Notes: generated by a model from the letters alone, not told the origin. Counted from the stretch's first letter, positions 48,101 to 58,244 are shown. The stretch: 64,000 nucleotides of DNA from Sabellastarte sp. h YS-2021 (GCA_964017235.1 OZ024936.1:52379028-52443027); one strand, 5' to 3'. Translations and numbers: made by a program.

Positions 48101-51100
48101 TTGGACCTCTCCTTCAAGGTCAAACGAGGATAGCCAAACTTAAAAGTGCTTATAACTCGCTTATTATTGGTCCTAGAGGTTTAGGATGGTAAACCAACCT
48201 ATACGAAATCATGGCCTGGGAATCTTTTGGTGTGGTCGGATTTGACCTTGGACCCCTCCTTCAAGGTCAAATGAGGATAGCCAAACTTAAAAGTGCTTAT
48301 AACTCGCTTATTATTGGTTGTAGAGGTTTAGGATGGTAAACCAACCTACAGGAAATCATGGGCTGGGAGTCTTTTGGTGTGGTTGGATTTGGCGTTGGAC
48401 TCTTCCTACAAGGTTAAATGAGGATAGCCAAACTTAAAAGTGCTTATAACTCGCTTATTATTGGTCTTAGAGGTTTGAGATGGTAAACCAACCTATAGGA
48501 AATCATGGGCTGGGAGTCTTTTGGTGTGGTCGAATTTGACCTTGGACCCCTCCTTCAAGGTCAAACGAGCACAGCAAACTTAAATGTGCTTATAGCGCGC
48601 TTATTATTGGTCCCAGAGGTTTAGGATGGTAAACCAACCTATAGGAAATCATGGGCTGGGAATCTTTTGGTGTGGTCAGATTTGACCTTGGACCCCTGCT
48701 TCAAGGTCAAACGAGCATAGCCAAACTTAAAAGTGCTTATAACTCGCTTATTATCGGTCCTAGAGGTTTAGGATGGTAAACCAAACTATAGGAAATCATG
48801 GGCTGGGAATCTATTGCTGCGGTCGGATTTGACCTTGGACCCCTCCTTCAAGGTCAAATGAGGATAGCCCAACTTAAAAGTGCTTATAACTTGCTTATTA
48901 TTGGTCCTAGAGGTTTGGGATGGTAAACCAACATATAGGAAATCATGGGCTGGGAATCTATTGCTGTGGTCGGATTTGACCTTGGACCCCTCCTTCAAGG
49001 TCAAACGAGGATAGTACACAAAATCATGTGCTGGGAATCTATTGTTGTGGTCGGATTTGACCTTGGACCCTCCATCAAGGTCAAACGAGGATAGCCAAAC
49101 TTAAAAGTGCTTATAACTCGCTTATTATTGGTCCTAGAGCTTTGGAATGGTAAACCAAAATCTAGGAAATCATGGGCTGGGAATCTTTTGGTGTGATCGG
49201 ATTTGACCTTTGGCCCCTCTTTCAAGGTCAAATGAGGATTGCCAAAATTAGTGTTTATATCTTGCTTATTCATATTCCTAGAGGTTTGCAGTGTCACACC
49301 AACCTATAGGAAATCATGGCCTAAGAATCTTTTGATATGGTCAGATTTCACCTTGGGCTTCTCCTTCAAGGTTTAACGTTAAGCGATGTTAGAATGGCTT
49401 TGGTGGGTTTTTTCTGGTGGATACAATTTGCATCGGTTCTCTGATGCGATAGGTCTAGTTTTATTAGTATTTTCACACGTGGCGAATTTCAGATATGTGG
49501 CGAATTTTAGATTTCTTACTGTAGCAGTTGTGACATGAGTAAGCTTTATGAATCATAGCAGTTTTAGAGCACTTTGTAAGGTCAATCTTAAATGGAAGTT
49601 TTACTCAGGCCAATTCATTTGGTTCATCAGTTTTTACCATTTTTATCTCCCGCCGGCCGGTGTTATTGAGTGTGTCACGCTTTTATAAAGGGCTGTACAT
49701 CACACTGGTTGTTTCTCCTTGGCCTTTTCAATGTTTTTTATGACCTTATTGCTTATGTCCTTTCATTTGATGCTGTTATTTCACACCTAGGACCATAGCT
49801 AAGTGAGTAATAGCAATGGTGGCTACTTTGAGTAAAGTGCTCATAACTCCAAAACGACTGCATTTAGAGTGTTTCTGTAAAATACGTTGTTCAGCTACTT
49901 TCTCCATGCCTACAAGATGGTACCATTTTTAGGGTTCTATCTTCATAGCTAAGTGAGTAATAGCTATTTTCTGTTATTAACAATGAGCAAAATGAGTAAA
50001 TTGATTTTGTCTTTGTAACTGTTACTTACAATATTGGCCTGAAATATGTTGTTCAACAACTCCTTCATGTACTATATCATGGTGGTGTCCAAGGTGTAGC
50101 ACCATAGCTAACTGAGTAATAGCTATACTAAGTTTAACATTTGACCATTGAGCAAGTCACTTATAACTCAAAAGCTATTGAATATAGAGGATCTTTGTCG
50201 AATATGTTGTTCACCTATCTTTTGGATATACTGTATTGTGAATTTTCACAGCTGTAACTCCATAGCTAACTGAGTAATAGCTACTTTGATGATAACCATA
50301 ATGAGTAAATGGCTTATATCTTCAAAAGTATTGCAGCTACACAACAGCTACAACATGGTCACTAGTTTGGAAGTGTATCTCCATAGCTAAGTGAGTAATA
50401 GCTACTTTGTCAATTTTTAATTATAACCATAATGAGTAAATGCCTTATATCTTCAAAAGTATTGCAGCTACACAATTTCTCTCAAATAAGTTGTTCATCT
50501 ACTTTTTTGTGAACTTTCACTTGGTGAAGTTTCAGACCCATAGCTAATTACTCACCTACTCAAAATGAGTAAATGCGAATTATCGCTAAAAGTATTGCAG
50601 ATAGCCAATTTTTCTCAAATAACTCATTCACCTACTTTTGGGAGAGCTTTCACTTGGTGAAGTTTCAGACCCATAGCTAATTACTCACCTACTCAAAATG
50701 AGTAAATGCGAATTATCTCTAAAAGTATTGCAGATAGCCAATTTTTCTCAAATAACTCATTCATCTACTTTTGGGAGAGCTTTCACATGGTGAAGTTTCA
50801 GACCCGTAGATAATTACTCACCTACTCAAAATGAGTAAATGCGAATTATCTCTTAAAAGTATTGTACTTAGCCAATTTTTCTCAAATAACTCATTCACCT
50901 ACTTTTGGGAGAGCTTTCACATGGTGAAGTTTCAGACCCATAGCTAATTACTCACCTACTCAAAATGAGTAAATGCGAATTATCGCTAAAAGTATTGCAG
51001 ATAGCCAATTTTTCTCAAATAACTCATTCACCTACTTTTGGGAGACCTTTCACTTGGTGAAGTTTCACACTCATAGCTAATTACTCACCTACTCAAAATG

Positions 51101-53589
51101 AGTAAATGCGAATTATCGCTAAAAGTATTGCAGATAGCCAATTTTTCTCAAATAACTCATTCACCTACTTTTGGGAGAGCTTTCACTTGGTGAAGTTTCA
51201 CACCCATAGCTAATTACTCACCTACTCAAAATGAGTAAATGCGAATTATCTCTGAAAAGTATTGCAGATAGCCAATTTTTTCTCAAATAACTCATTCACC
51301 TACTTTTGCAAGGGCCTTCACATAGTGAAGTTTCAGACCCATAGCTAATTACTCGCCTACTGAAAATGAGTATATGCGAATTATCTCTAGAAGTATTGCA
51401 GATGGCCAATTTTTCTCAAATAACTCATTCACCTACTTTTGGGAGAGCTTCAAACCAACCTGTGGAAAAGCACAGGGTAAGGGTAAGACCTTGGGCCCCT
51501 TCTTTGAGGTGGAGTGAAGATATCCAAACCTTTTTAGTGCATATCTTACATGTACATAACTGCGGAATATGTACATTCAAGCAAAACTATTCAATTTAAA
51601 GGAGTTTTGTCAAATATGTTGTTCACCTACTTTTTGATGTAGTGCGGCGGGAGATCATACCACGGCAGTGGTCTTGTTTTAACAGGGTCAGTTGTATCAG
51701 AGCCCTGAGATTAAAATCTGGTCTTATAATAAGTCCTGACGTCGAATCAGCAGCATAGCCTAATATTTCATTTATAAAGGCCTTCAAAGGGTATTTACTT
51801 TTACTTTGTTAAAGATTTTGACTGTCCATTACAAGCAGCAATGTTGAGGGTTTGTTTGTTATGTTCTGCAAATAGGGTCTTCTTCCTGGTATGATTGGCG
51901 TGTCTCATGGCACCATTCAGTTCATGACTTATGAAGAGATGAAGAAACTCTACAATGGATACAGACAAGTGCCCCTAGATTCTAAGTTTGTAAGTAAGAC
52001 TGGAACAATTCACCAAAATTCTTTTTCTCTCACAAAGAATTTTTTTTTTTTTTTTTGATTTTTATGAATTTATGAAGTTTTTGAGATTTTCTTTATTTTT
52101 AATTTGAGTAAAAACCGTTTGAATCATTACAATTTTTTAGAAACTAAAGTACCTATAAGTAAAGAAAAACTATTTATTTCAAATGAATTTTCAAGATTTT
52201 AAATACTTTTATGAATTTAACAATTGAGTAATTAAGTAAATTCTGTGTGATAAAGAGGCATTGTCAAAAATGTGTGGAGACTTCCTCACAACAACTGAAA
52301 TTTGGATTCACAAATAATTTCATAAAAACTAAGTAGAATACATCATATTGGCAGCTCATTTGCTGCAACCACCATTAATCCTTATGAAGTAGTAAAGGTC
52401 CAAGTTACACAAATGATGAATATTGTGATTTTTTTCTTCCAAAATTTTCTTTTCAGAACTCATTAGAATACATCGTTTTGGCAGCTCTTTCTAAGATTGT
52501 TGCTGCTAGCACCACATACCCTTACCAAGTAGTGAGGTCAAGACTTCAGGATCAGCATCGGAACTACGGTGGTGTAATAGATGTGATCAAACAAACGTGG
52601 AAGTGAGTATTCAGATAATTGTTTCAGGTTGGTTGTAAATAAAAATGTCCATAAATTGTAAATAACCTATAGTCTGCTTTACTATCACTGTGTAATTTTT
52701 TGTCACAGTTATACAGCCCTTAGCACCCATATTTATTTTTTGTTTGTGTCAAAACAAAATTCTAAAAGTAGGTAAAATCTATAACTTCTGTTTTAATGCC
52801 AGTAAAGCTTTTATAGCTTTGTGATGTCAGTATCAAATTTCATAAAACCTTCAATTGCTTCTTTTGGGTTTTGCCATTTTCAAAAGTTCCAGGAAAAGGC
52901 AATCAATTTACTGTTTGTTTCTTGGTTTGCTAGTAGTGAGGTTTATAATCTTGCATGAAGATCAGACCCTAATGTTTTTATTTAGAGACTTCCGGTCTAT
53001 ATTATACTGGCATGCCAGCAGTATGGTATATAATTAAGCCTCATGAATCTGGAAAAGTTGTTTACGGATAATCTTTCCACAGAAATTCTTGAAATAATTG
53101 TGTTCTGTACTAAGTCTGAGTATTTTCCTGCAACTACAATTATGTAAGTATTTCACACCATATGATCTCCACGTTTTGATATAATAAATTGAAAATCCCT
53201 GCCTCAAGTACCTTGGTCAAGGTGGAGTGGCACAACCCTAACCCTGACACAATTTCAGGTACGAGAAACTACGTGGATTTTACAAAGGGATGACGCCATA
53301 CATGGTCCAGTGTACGCCCAACATCTGTGTGGTCTTCTTAGTTTACGAACAAATTATCAACACATTCAATCGGCACAGTGCAGAGAATTCAGCTTACCAC
53401 AGCACGACGACAATTGATGTTAAGGCGTCAAAATTGGATGAGGACAAACAAGGCCTAGTCAAGGACATAGTCAGAAGAGGTCATGCAGTGCATGATGGGA
53501 AGGGATGTACATGCAACGTTTGTGATAGAACAGTCTCTTGTGATTGTGAGGTATTGATAGAATGCCCTATTGGCAATGACTTTACTTAA
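35981..53589 (+). CDS. SLC25A32: Mitochondrial folate/FAD carrier, SLC25A32 type (complete, 7 exons)
   Basis: A mitochondrial carrier family protein of the inner membrane, in the group that moves folates and/or FAD into the matrix. Exons: 35981-36110, 38185-38353, 38725-38813, 40299-40474, 51876-51989, 52457-52602, 53259-53589. They total 1,155 bases, giving 384 residues plus TAA. All three tandem carrier repeats are present, with signatures PLDLIKIR (exon 1), NPIWVAKTR (exon 4) and YPYQVVRSR (exon 6). The Trp-bearing second motif and [20 protein letters not shown] are typical of the folate/FAD/NAD carrier branch. The ATG at 35981 has an upstream in-frame TAA (35972) and immediately precedes the conserved [13 protein letters not shown] segment. 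The vertebrate protein is about 315 residues. The excess is a C-terminal tail of about 65 residues, Cys-rich at its end. Intron 4 is 11.4 kb of nested mobile DNA. Confidence 0.95.
36687..36872. mobile_element. Compact TIR MITE (tactgctcagccagtgaa ends)
   Basis: 186 bp in SLC25A32 intron 1. Ends tactgctcagccagtgaatt and aattcactggctaagcagta are inverse. The inner palindrome atcacccca/tggggtgac also recurs. It shares ends with 25191-25929. Confidence 0.82.
37677..38068. mobile_element. hAT-type MITE with perfect 8-bp target duplication
   Basis: 392 bp with ends TAGGGGTGCGAC...GTCCCACCCCTA. Flanked by atatttat at 37669-37676 and 38069-38076. The 8-bp duplication and TAGGGGTG ends are typical of hAT elements. 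The interior (gtttacgggagccgccatat) recurs inversely near 58250-58480 and 63780-63960. Confidence 0.93.
38185..38353 (+). CDS. SLC25A32: SLC25A32 exon 2
   Basis: 169 bp, acceptor aaccag, donor gtaagt. It reads through [20 protein letters not shown] then [20 protein letters not shown]. It holds the matrix helix of repeat 1 and the second transmembrane helix with the PNVWG motif. Confidence 0.95.
38725..38813 (+). CDS. SLC25A32: SLC25A32 exon 3
   Basis: 89 bp, acceptor tttcag, donor gtttgt. It completes a Phe codon, then reads [19 protein letters not shown] and HMMAAAQAG, the inter-repeat linker and start of the third transmembrane helix. Confidence 0.93.
39073..39444. mobile_element. hAT-type MITE with perfect 8-bp target duplication, second family
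   Basis: 372 bp in SLC25A32 intron 3. Ends TAGGGGTGCGACGG...CGACTCACCCCTA. Flanked by ctttttaa at 39065-39072 and 39445-39452. The interior differs from 37677-38068. Confidence 0.93.
40043..40197 (-). repeat. tRNA-derived SINE, family 3
   Basis: On the minus strand: ggtcctcagtgacctattgg then the B-box gggttcgagtccc and a tail gatgtaaaactccaactc. Antisense to SLC25A32, in intron 3 about 100 bp before exon 4. Confidence 0.75.
40299..40474 (+). CDS. SLC25A32: SLC25A32 exon 4
   Basis: 176 bp, acceptor tttcag, donor gtaggt. It reads [20 protein letters not shown] then [20 protein letters not shown]. It carries the second carrier signature, with Trp in place of the acidic residue as in folate/FAD and pyridine-nucleotide carriers. 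Confidence 0.95.
40775..40840 (+). repeat. 3' tail fragment of SINE family 2
   Basis: Contains gagtcctgtagtacatgggg and atattgcactgggtataaat, the tail motif of 1060-1395. Confidence 0.65.
41560..45315 (+). repeat. 155-bp satellite array, about 24 units
   Basis: Unit starts (agttg) fall at 42061, 42216, 42371, 42526, 42681 and 42836, exactly 155 bp apart. Subtypes A (tacagtattttgcttaaata) and B (tagagaatttagtataaata) alternate, giving A-A-B trimers of 465 bp over part of the array. Confidence 0.95.
45320..46285 (+). repeat. Roughly 150-bp satellite, about six units
   Basis: Each unit has gaaatcatgggctgggaat, gtggtcggatttgacc, aaggtcaaacgaggatagcc and aactcgcttattattggtcc. Same satellite as 47033-49400 and, inversely, 16390-17215. 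Confidence 0.93.
46663..49458 (+). mobile_element. Helitron-like element, TTGTATCCACC family, with exact empty site
   Basis: Starts TTGTATCCACC with a perfect terminal hairpin (gtatccacc/ggtggatac). Ends with the hairpin gcatcggttctctgatgc, then gataggtCTAG. The intact MITE at 7367-7591 gives the empty site attcattta|ttttattag, so it sits between A and T with no longer duplication, the Helitron hallmark. Core: two roughly 140-bp repeats with gatggccgcca, then about 16 units of a 147-bp satellite. 2,796 bp, non-coding. Confidence 0.93.
47033..49400 (+). repeat. 147-bp satellite array, about 16 units
   Basis: Successive catgggctgg or catggcctgg starts at 47033, 47181 and 47328. Antisense frames through the array give repeated peptides ([20 protein letters not shown]) that are satellite artefacts. 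Confidence 0.95.
49643..51676 (+). mobile_element. Helitron-like (Helentron-type) element, TTATCTCCCGCC family
   Basis: Starts TTATCTCCCGCCGGCC and ends with the hairpin ccacggcagtgg then tCTTG. The flanking host bases are T and T. The inverse motif gcggcgggagat lies near the 3' end, mirroring the 5' end. Core: irregular repeats around agctaagtgagtaatagcta, then about seven units of 133 bp. 2,034 bp in SLC25A32 intron 4. Truncated relatives at 6284-6655 and 9960-10062. Confidence 0.82.
50520..51440 (+). repeat. 133-bp satellite array, about seven units
   Basis: The unit contains ttactcacctactcaaaatg, agtaaatgcgaattatc, attgcagatagccaattttt and ctcaaataactcattcacct. One interval was measured at 133 bp. 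Confidence 0.92.
51876..51989 (+). CDS. SLC25A32: SLC25A32 exon 5
   Basis: 114 bp (38 codons, phase 0), acceptor aaatag, donor gtaagt. It reads [20 protein letters not shown], the fourth transmembrane helix with the family's G-x-SHG-x-xQF motif. It is separated from exon 4 by 11.4 kb. Confidence 0.95.
52336..52404 (+). pseudogene. Decayed partial duplicate of SLC25A32 exon 6
   Basis: The stretch starting gaatacatcatattggcagc resembles the start of exon 6 (EYI-LAA) and, after a gap of about 8-11 bases, continues as [12 protein letters not shown], like exon 6 [12 protein letters not shown]. The gap disrupts the frame and no acceptor with a pyrimidine tract is evident. It is probably an old tandem duplication relic inside intron 5. 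Confidence 0.7.
52457..52602 (+). CDS. SLC25A32: SLC25A32 exon 6
   Basis: 146 bp, acceptor tttcag, donor gtgagt. It reads [20 protein letters not shown] then [19 protein letters not shown]. It contains the fifth transmembrane helix and third carrier signature. A decayed copy of its first half lies just upstream at 52336-52404. Confidence 0.96.
53259..53589 (+). CDS. SLC25A32: SLC25A32 exon 7 (stop codon, Cys-rich tail)
   Basis: 331 bp, acceptor tttcag, ending at TAA 53587-53589. It starts with [20 protein letters not shown] and the sixth helix ([12 protein letters not shown]). After the point where vertebrate proteins stop, the frame stays open for about 65 more residues and ends in [20 protein letters not shown]. 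The tail is in the same exon and frame as the carrier core. Confidence 0.92.
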
Positions 53590-53797
53590 CAGTTAATACC
53601 GTGAGTTACAATGGATTTGAAAGACATTCTCTGATTTCTGTAAGACAGTCTTACTAAGACTTACTTCATCAGGTTCATGCCAAATCAGGAGAAGTGACTG
53701 ATTCATTCGGTCACTGAATGCTTGTTGTGGAACATACTTTGGAATATAAACCCATGGCAGCTATATCATATGCTCAATTTACGTCTATGGTTTAGAA
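53590..53797 (+). other. Proximal 3' UTR of SLC25A32
   Basis: 208 bp between the stop codon and the Helitron insertion. No AATAAA or ATTAAA is present. The nearest plain AATAAA seen downstream is at about 57427, beyond the Helitron. Confidence 0.5.
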
Positions 53798-56700
53798 TTA
53801 TGTCCACCCCCCTGGGGGGTGGATATATTATTTTTGCTTTTTTCGCCATCCGATGTCCGATGTCCGGCGTCCGGCGTCCGATGTCCGGCGTCACGCATGG
53901 TTTCCGCTCATTTAAAGGAAAAGTATTAGAGCTATTGTCACCAAATTTGGTATGCAGGCTTATTGGGTCAGTAGCTTGCTTGGGATTGCTTTTGGCTGTT
54001 GTACCTCTTTTGCTTACTGAGTAATACTTAAGTACAGCTATTTTCAGTACCCATTGGTTTCCGTGCATTTAAGCCAAAATAATTAAAGATATTTTACTAC
54101 AATTTTGAATACAAGATTGTTATGTCCATAGCTCGCTTGGTATTGCATTTGGGACTGATAGCTTTGTCAGTACATGAGTAATAGCCATTTAGGTACTTCA
54201 TTGTGTATTTTCAGTACTACTTTTGAGTAATTTGCTTCTATCTCCTTAACCGTGCGAGATAGAGCGATTTCGGCAAAATTTTCGACCCACAGGGTATCTG
54301 ACGAGTGTACTCTTTGCAATTTTCAAAAAATTTTCCCCTCCCCAAAAATGGCGGCCATTTTGAATTTTCGAATTTTTGCCAAAAATGGCAAAACACAAAT
54401 TTGCTTGTATCTCCTTAACCGTGCGAGATAGAGCGATTTCGTCGAAATTTTCGACCCACAGGGTATCTAAGGAATGTAATATTTGCAATTTTCAAAAAAT
54501 TTTCCCCTCCCCAAAAATGGCGGCCATTTTAAATTTTCGAATTTTTGCCAAAAATGGCAAAACACAAATTTGCTTCTATCTCCTTAACCGTGCGAGATAG
54601 AGCGATTTCGTCAAAATTTTCGACCCACAGGGTATCTGAGAAGTGTACTCTTTGCAATTTTCAAAAAATTTTCCCCTCCCCAAAAATGGCGGCCATTTTG
54701 AATTTTCGAATTTTTGCCAAAAATGGCAAAACACTAATTTGCTTCTATCTCCTTAACCGTGCGAGATAGAGCGATTTCGTGGAAATTTTCGACCCACAGG
54801 GTATCTAAGGAATGTAATATTTGCAATTTTCAAAAAATTTTCCCCTCCCCAAAAATGGCGGCCATTTTGAATTTTCGAATTTTTGCCAAAAATGGCAAAA
54901 CACAAATTTCCTTCTATCTCCTTAACCGTGTGAGATAGAGCGATTTCGTCGAAATTTTCAACCCACAGGGTATCTAAGGAGTGTACTCTTTGCAATTTTC
55001 AAAAAATTTTCCCCTCCCCAAAAATGGCGGTCATTTTGAATTTTCGAATTTTTGCCAAAAATGGCAAAACACAAATTTGCTTGTATCTCCTTAACCGTGC
55101 GAGATAGAGCGATTTCGTTGAAATTTTCTACCCCACAGGGTATCTAAGGAATGTAATATTTGCAATTTTCAAAAAATTTTCCCCTCCCCAAAAATGGCGG
55201 CCATTTTAAATTTTCGAATTTTTGCCAAAAATGGCAAAACACAAATTTGCTTCTATCTCCTTAACCGTGCGAGATAGAGTGATTTCGTCGAAATTTTCGA
55301 CCCACAGGGTATCTAAGGAATGCAATCTTTGCAATTTTCAAAAAATTTTCCCCTCCCCAAAATTGGCGGCCATTTTGAATTTTCGAATTTTTGCCAAAAA
55401 TGGCAAAACACAAATTTGCTTCTATCTCCTTAACTGTGCCAGATAGAGCGATTTCGTCAAAATTTTCGACCCACAGGGTATCTGAGCATTGTACTCTTGG
55501 TAATTTTTAAAAAATTTTCCCCTCCCCAAAAATGGCGGCCATTTTGAATTTTCGAATTTTTGCCAAAAATGGCAAAACACAAATTTGCTTCTATCTCCTT
55601 AACCGTGCGAGATAGAGCGATTTCGTCGAAATTTTCGACCCACAGGGTATCTAAGGAATCTAATATTTGCAATTTTCAAAAAATTTTCCCCTCCCCAAAA
55701 ATGGCGGCCATTTTGAATTTTCGAATTTTTGCCAGAAATGGCAAAACACAAATTTGCTTCTATCTCCTTAACCGTGCGAGATAGAGCGATTTCGTCGAAA
55801 TTTTCGACCCACAGGGTATCTAATGAATGCAATCTTTGCAATTTTCCCAAAATTTTCCCCTCCCCCAAAAATGGCGGCCATTTTGAATTTTCGAATTTTT
55901 GCCAAAAATGGCAAAACACAAATTTGCTTCTATCTCCTTAACCGTGCGAGATAGAGTGATTTCGTCAAAATTTTCGACCCATAGGGTATCTGAGCATTGT
56001 ACTCTTGGTAATTTAAAAAAAATTTTCCCCTCCCCAAAAATGGCGGCCATTTTGAATTTTCGAATTTTTGCCAAAAATGGCAAAACACTAATTTGCTTCT
56101 ATCTCCTTAACCGTGCGAGATAGAGCGATTTCGTCAAAATTTTCGACGCACAGGGTATCTAAGCAATGCAATCTTTGCAATTTTCAAAAAATTTTCCCCT
56201 CCCCAAAAATGGCGGCCATTTTGAATTTTCGAAGTTTTGCCAAAAATGGCAAAACACAAATTTCCTTCTATCTCCTTAACCATGCGAGATAGAGCGATTT
56301 CGTCAAAATTTTCGACCCACAGGTATTTCAGCATTGTATTCTTGACAATTTAAAAAAAAATTTCCCCTCCCCTAAAATGGCGGCCATTTTGAATTTTCAA
56401 ATTTTTGCCAAAAATGGCAAAACACAAATTTGCTTCTATCTCCTTAACCATGCGAGATAGAGCGATTTCGTCGAAATTTTTCAACCCACAGGGTATCTAA
56501 GGAATGTAATCTGCAATTTTCAAAAAATTTTCCCCTCCCCAAAAATGGCAGCCATTTTGAATTTTCGAATTTTTGCCCAAAATGGAAAAACACAAACTGG
56601 CCTTAACCGTGCAAAATAGAGTTATTTTGTTGAAATTTTCGACCCATAGGGTATCTAAGAAATGTACTCTTGGCAATTTTCAAAAAAATTTACTTTTCCC

Positions 56701-57033
56701 AAAAATGGCGGCCATTTTGAATTTTCAAATTTTTGCCAAAAATAGAAAAACAGGAATTTGCTTCTATCTTCTTAACCGTGCAAGATAGAGTGATTTCGTC
56801 AAAATTTTCAACCCAACCAATGCAAAAAGGCATGAAGCTGAAATAATTTACATCTACACTAACAAATATTTAAGCATCATTGATATATTTTACAAATGAA
56901 ACAGGGTCTTGTAAGACTACTGTACAATTTGGGCAAAAGGTTCATGGGTGGACATTACACATGATAATGTGTGTTCTTCTATGCTATCCTGTTTCTATTC
57001 GCATCTACTATCAACAGGACGGCCTATTTCTAG
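53798..57033 (+). mobile_element. Helitron-like element, TTATGTCCACC family, long copy
   Basis: Starts TTATGTCCACCCCC with a terminal hairpin (gtccacccccctggggggtgga region), ends agg-acgg-cct then atttCTAG. Flanks A and T. Inverse copy at 10982-12145 has the same ends. The core is about 15 units of 169 bp. 3,236 bp. It lies directly 3' of SLC25A32 in sense orientation, perhaps within its 3' UTR. Non-coding. Confidence 0.88.
54232..56815 (+). repeat. 169-bp satellite array, about 15 units
   Basis: Unit starts at 54232, 54401, 54570, 54739, 54908, 55077 and so on. Each unit has ttctatctccttaaccgtgc, gagatagagcgatttcgtcg, cgacccacagggtatctaag and a palindromic aaaatggcggccatttt. Overlapping ORFs on both strands (about 70-106 codons) are satellite artefacts. 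Confidence 0.96.
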
Positions 57034-58244
57034 TTTTTTTTCAATACCATTTTTATGAGGTGTAGAGTGTTATTTGGAGGGCAACGTAGGGCATAAATAG
57101 TGGTGGAAAGGTTTAAGATACTGGGGACGTGAGCCTAAATAGTCAAGAGCCAGTAGGAATCGGCGACACTCGTGTTTTAGTATCAGCCAACTGAAGGTAA
57201 CAGTGAAACAAATATGGTGGCTGATATAAACAGATTGACCAAAATCATGTTTCTTATTTTTTGCCCAAACATGGGGAAAAGTTTTAGGAGAAATTAAAGT
57301 TAGAAATAAAACTCAGACTGCAGATTATGTTTCAGCTATGTTATTTGTCAAAATAAACAATATTTTAACAGTTTCAGGAGTTTCCGGTTCTGATAGTTTG
57401 TGCTAGGTTTTAGTGTTGGTATCAAATAAAAATATGTATATCGATATCAAACCATAGTTTTACCTTCCCTATTGATCAATATTGAAATATCGGGGCATGA
57501 GATGCTTTCCTGGGGGAGACCTTCCAAACTCCTTTTGTGAGGTTTAGTAGTCTCCCGAAACGTAAACAAATATGGCAGTTCTCTTTTCGCGTTAAGTAAA
57601 AGTTACCTAAATGATATGAAAATCAATATAATCTTCAAATTTAATGATATGAAAATCAATATAATAATCTTCAAATTTTTGTTAATAGTATGTTCCAATA
57701 TTAATATTGTACCCTGCAGTATCGATATCGGCATCTTTAGCAAGAAGTGATAAATATTTCACTATCGATAAACAATACCAGCACTACTAGGTTTCTCAAC
57801 ATAGTGCGCTTATTTTTTGAGGTACCTGGACTACCGCTGAGAGCCTGTCTTACGTGGTGATAATATCAAACTGTAAACTCAAGCAGCTATATTTCTTTGT
57901 CAAATTATGGCTCAGATATTGATCATTATCAACACCAGTAATCCAGGTGTCAGATTTAAAGTAGGTTGGCAGTTTTACTTGCAACCATTCAGGGAAACTT
58001 CTATCTTTTATATGATAAACACTGTTCAATTTAGTGAACTTGGTTCTGCTCCAAGATAACTGTACTTAATTACTGTTTTATTGTATTATCTGTTTTCAGG
58101 GATAGCGATTTAGACTACTCAGCTGGTTGTTAAACAATATGTACAATCTCAGCTTTAACTTTTGAGCACCTATGTATCTTAAATACTCGATGGATTGTAT
58201 ATTCAAGCAAAAATAGTGTATTCATTGTTTACATAAGATGTAAT
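57034..58244. other. Nothing firmly recognised
   Basis: Intergenic DNA downstream of SLC25A32. Short internal repeats (atgatatgaaaatcaatata twice near 57610-57665) and an AATAAA at about 57427. No exon found. Confidence 0.5.

Larger units (their letters stand above)
40941..49521. mobile_element. 225-bp TIR MITE split by two Helitron-like insertions
   Basis: MITE pieces: 40941-41004 (64 bp), 46565-46662 (98 bp) and 49459-49521 (63 bp), total 225 bp, exactly the length of the intact copy at 7367-7591. TA flanks it at both outer ends. The breaks define the insertions 41005-46564 and 46663-49458. Confidence 0.93.

Noticed and set aside
47905-49297. Minus-strand ORFs with repeated [13 protein letters not shown] peptides
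   Set aside because: They are translations of the 147-bp satellite; each unit restarts the same peptide and the frame is lost between units of other length.
54246-56334. Overlapping ORFs of 70-106 codons on both strands
   Set aside because: All come from the 169-bp satellite, whose unit is nearly stop-free in two antiparallel frames. No protein family resemblance.
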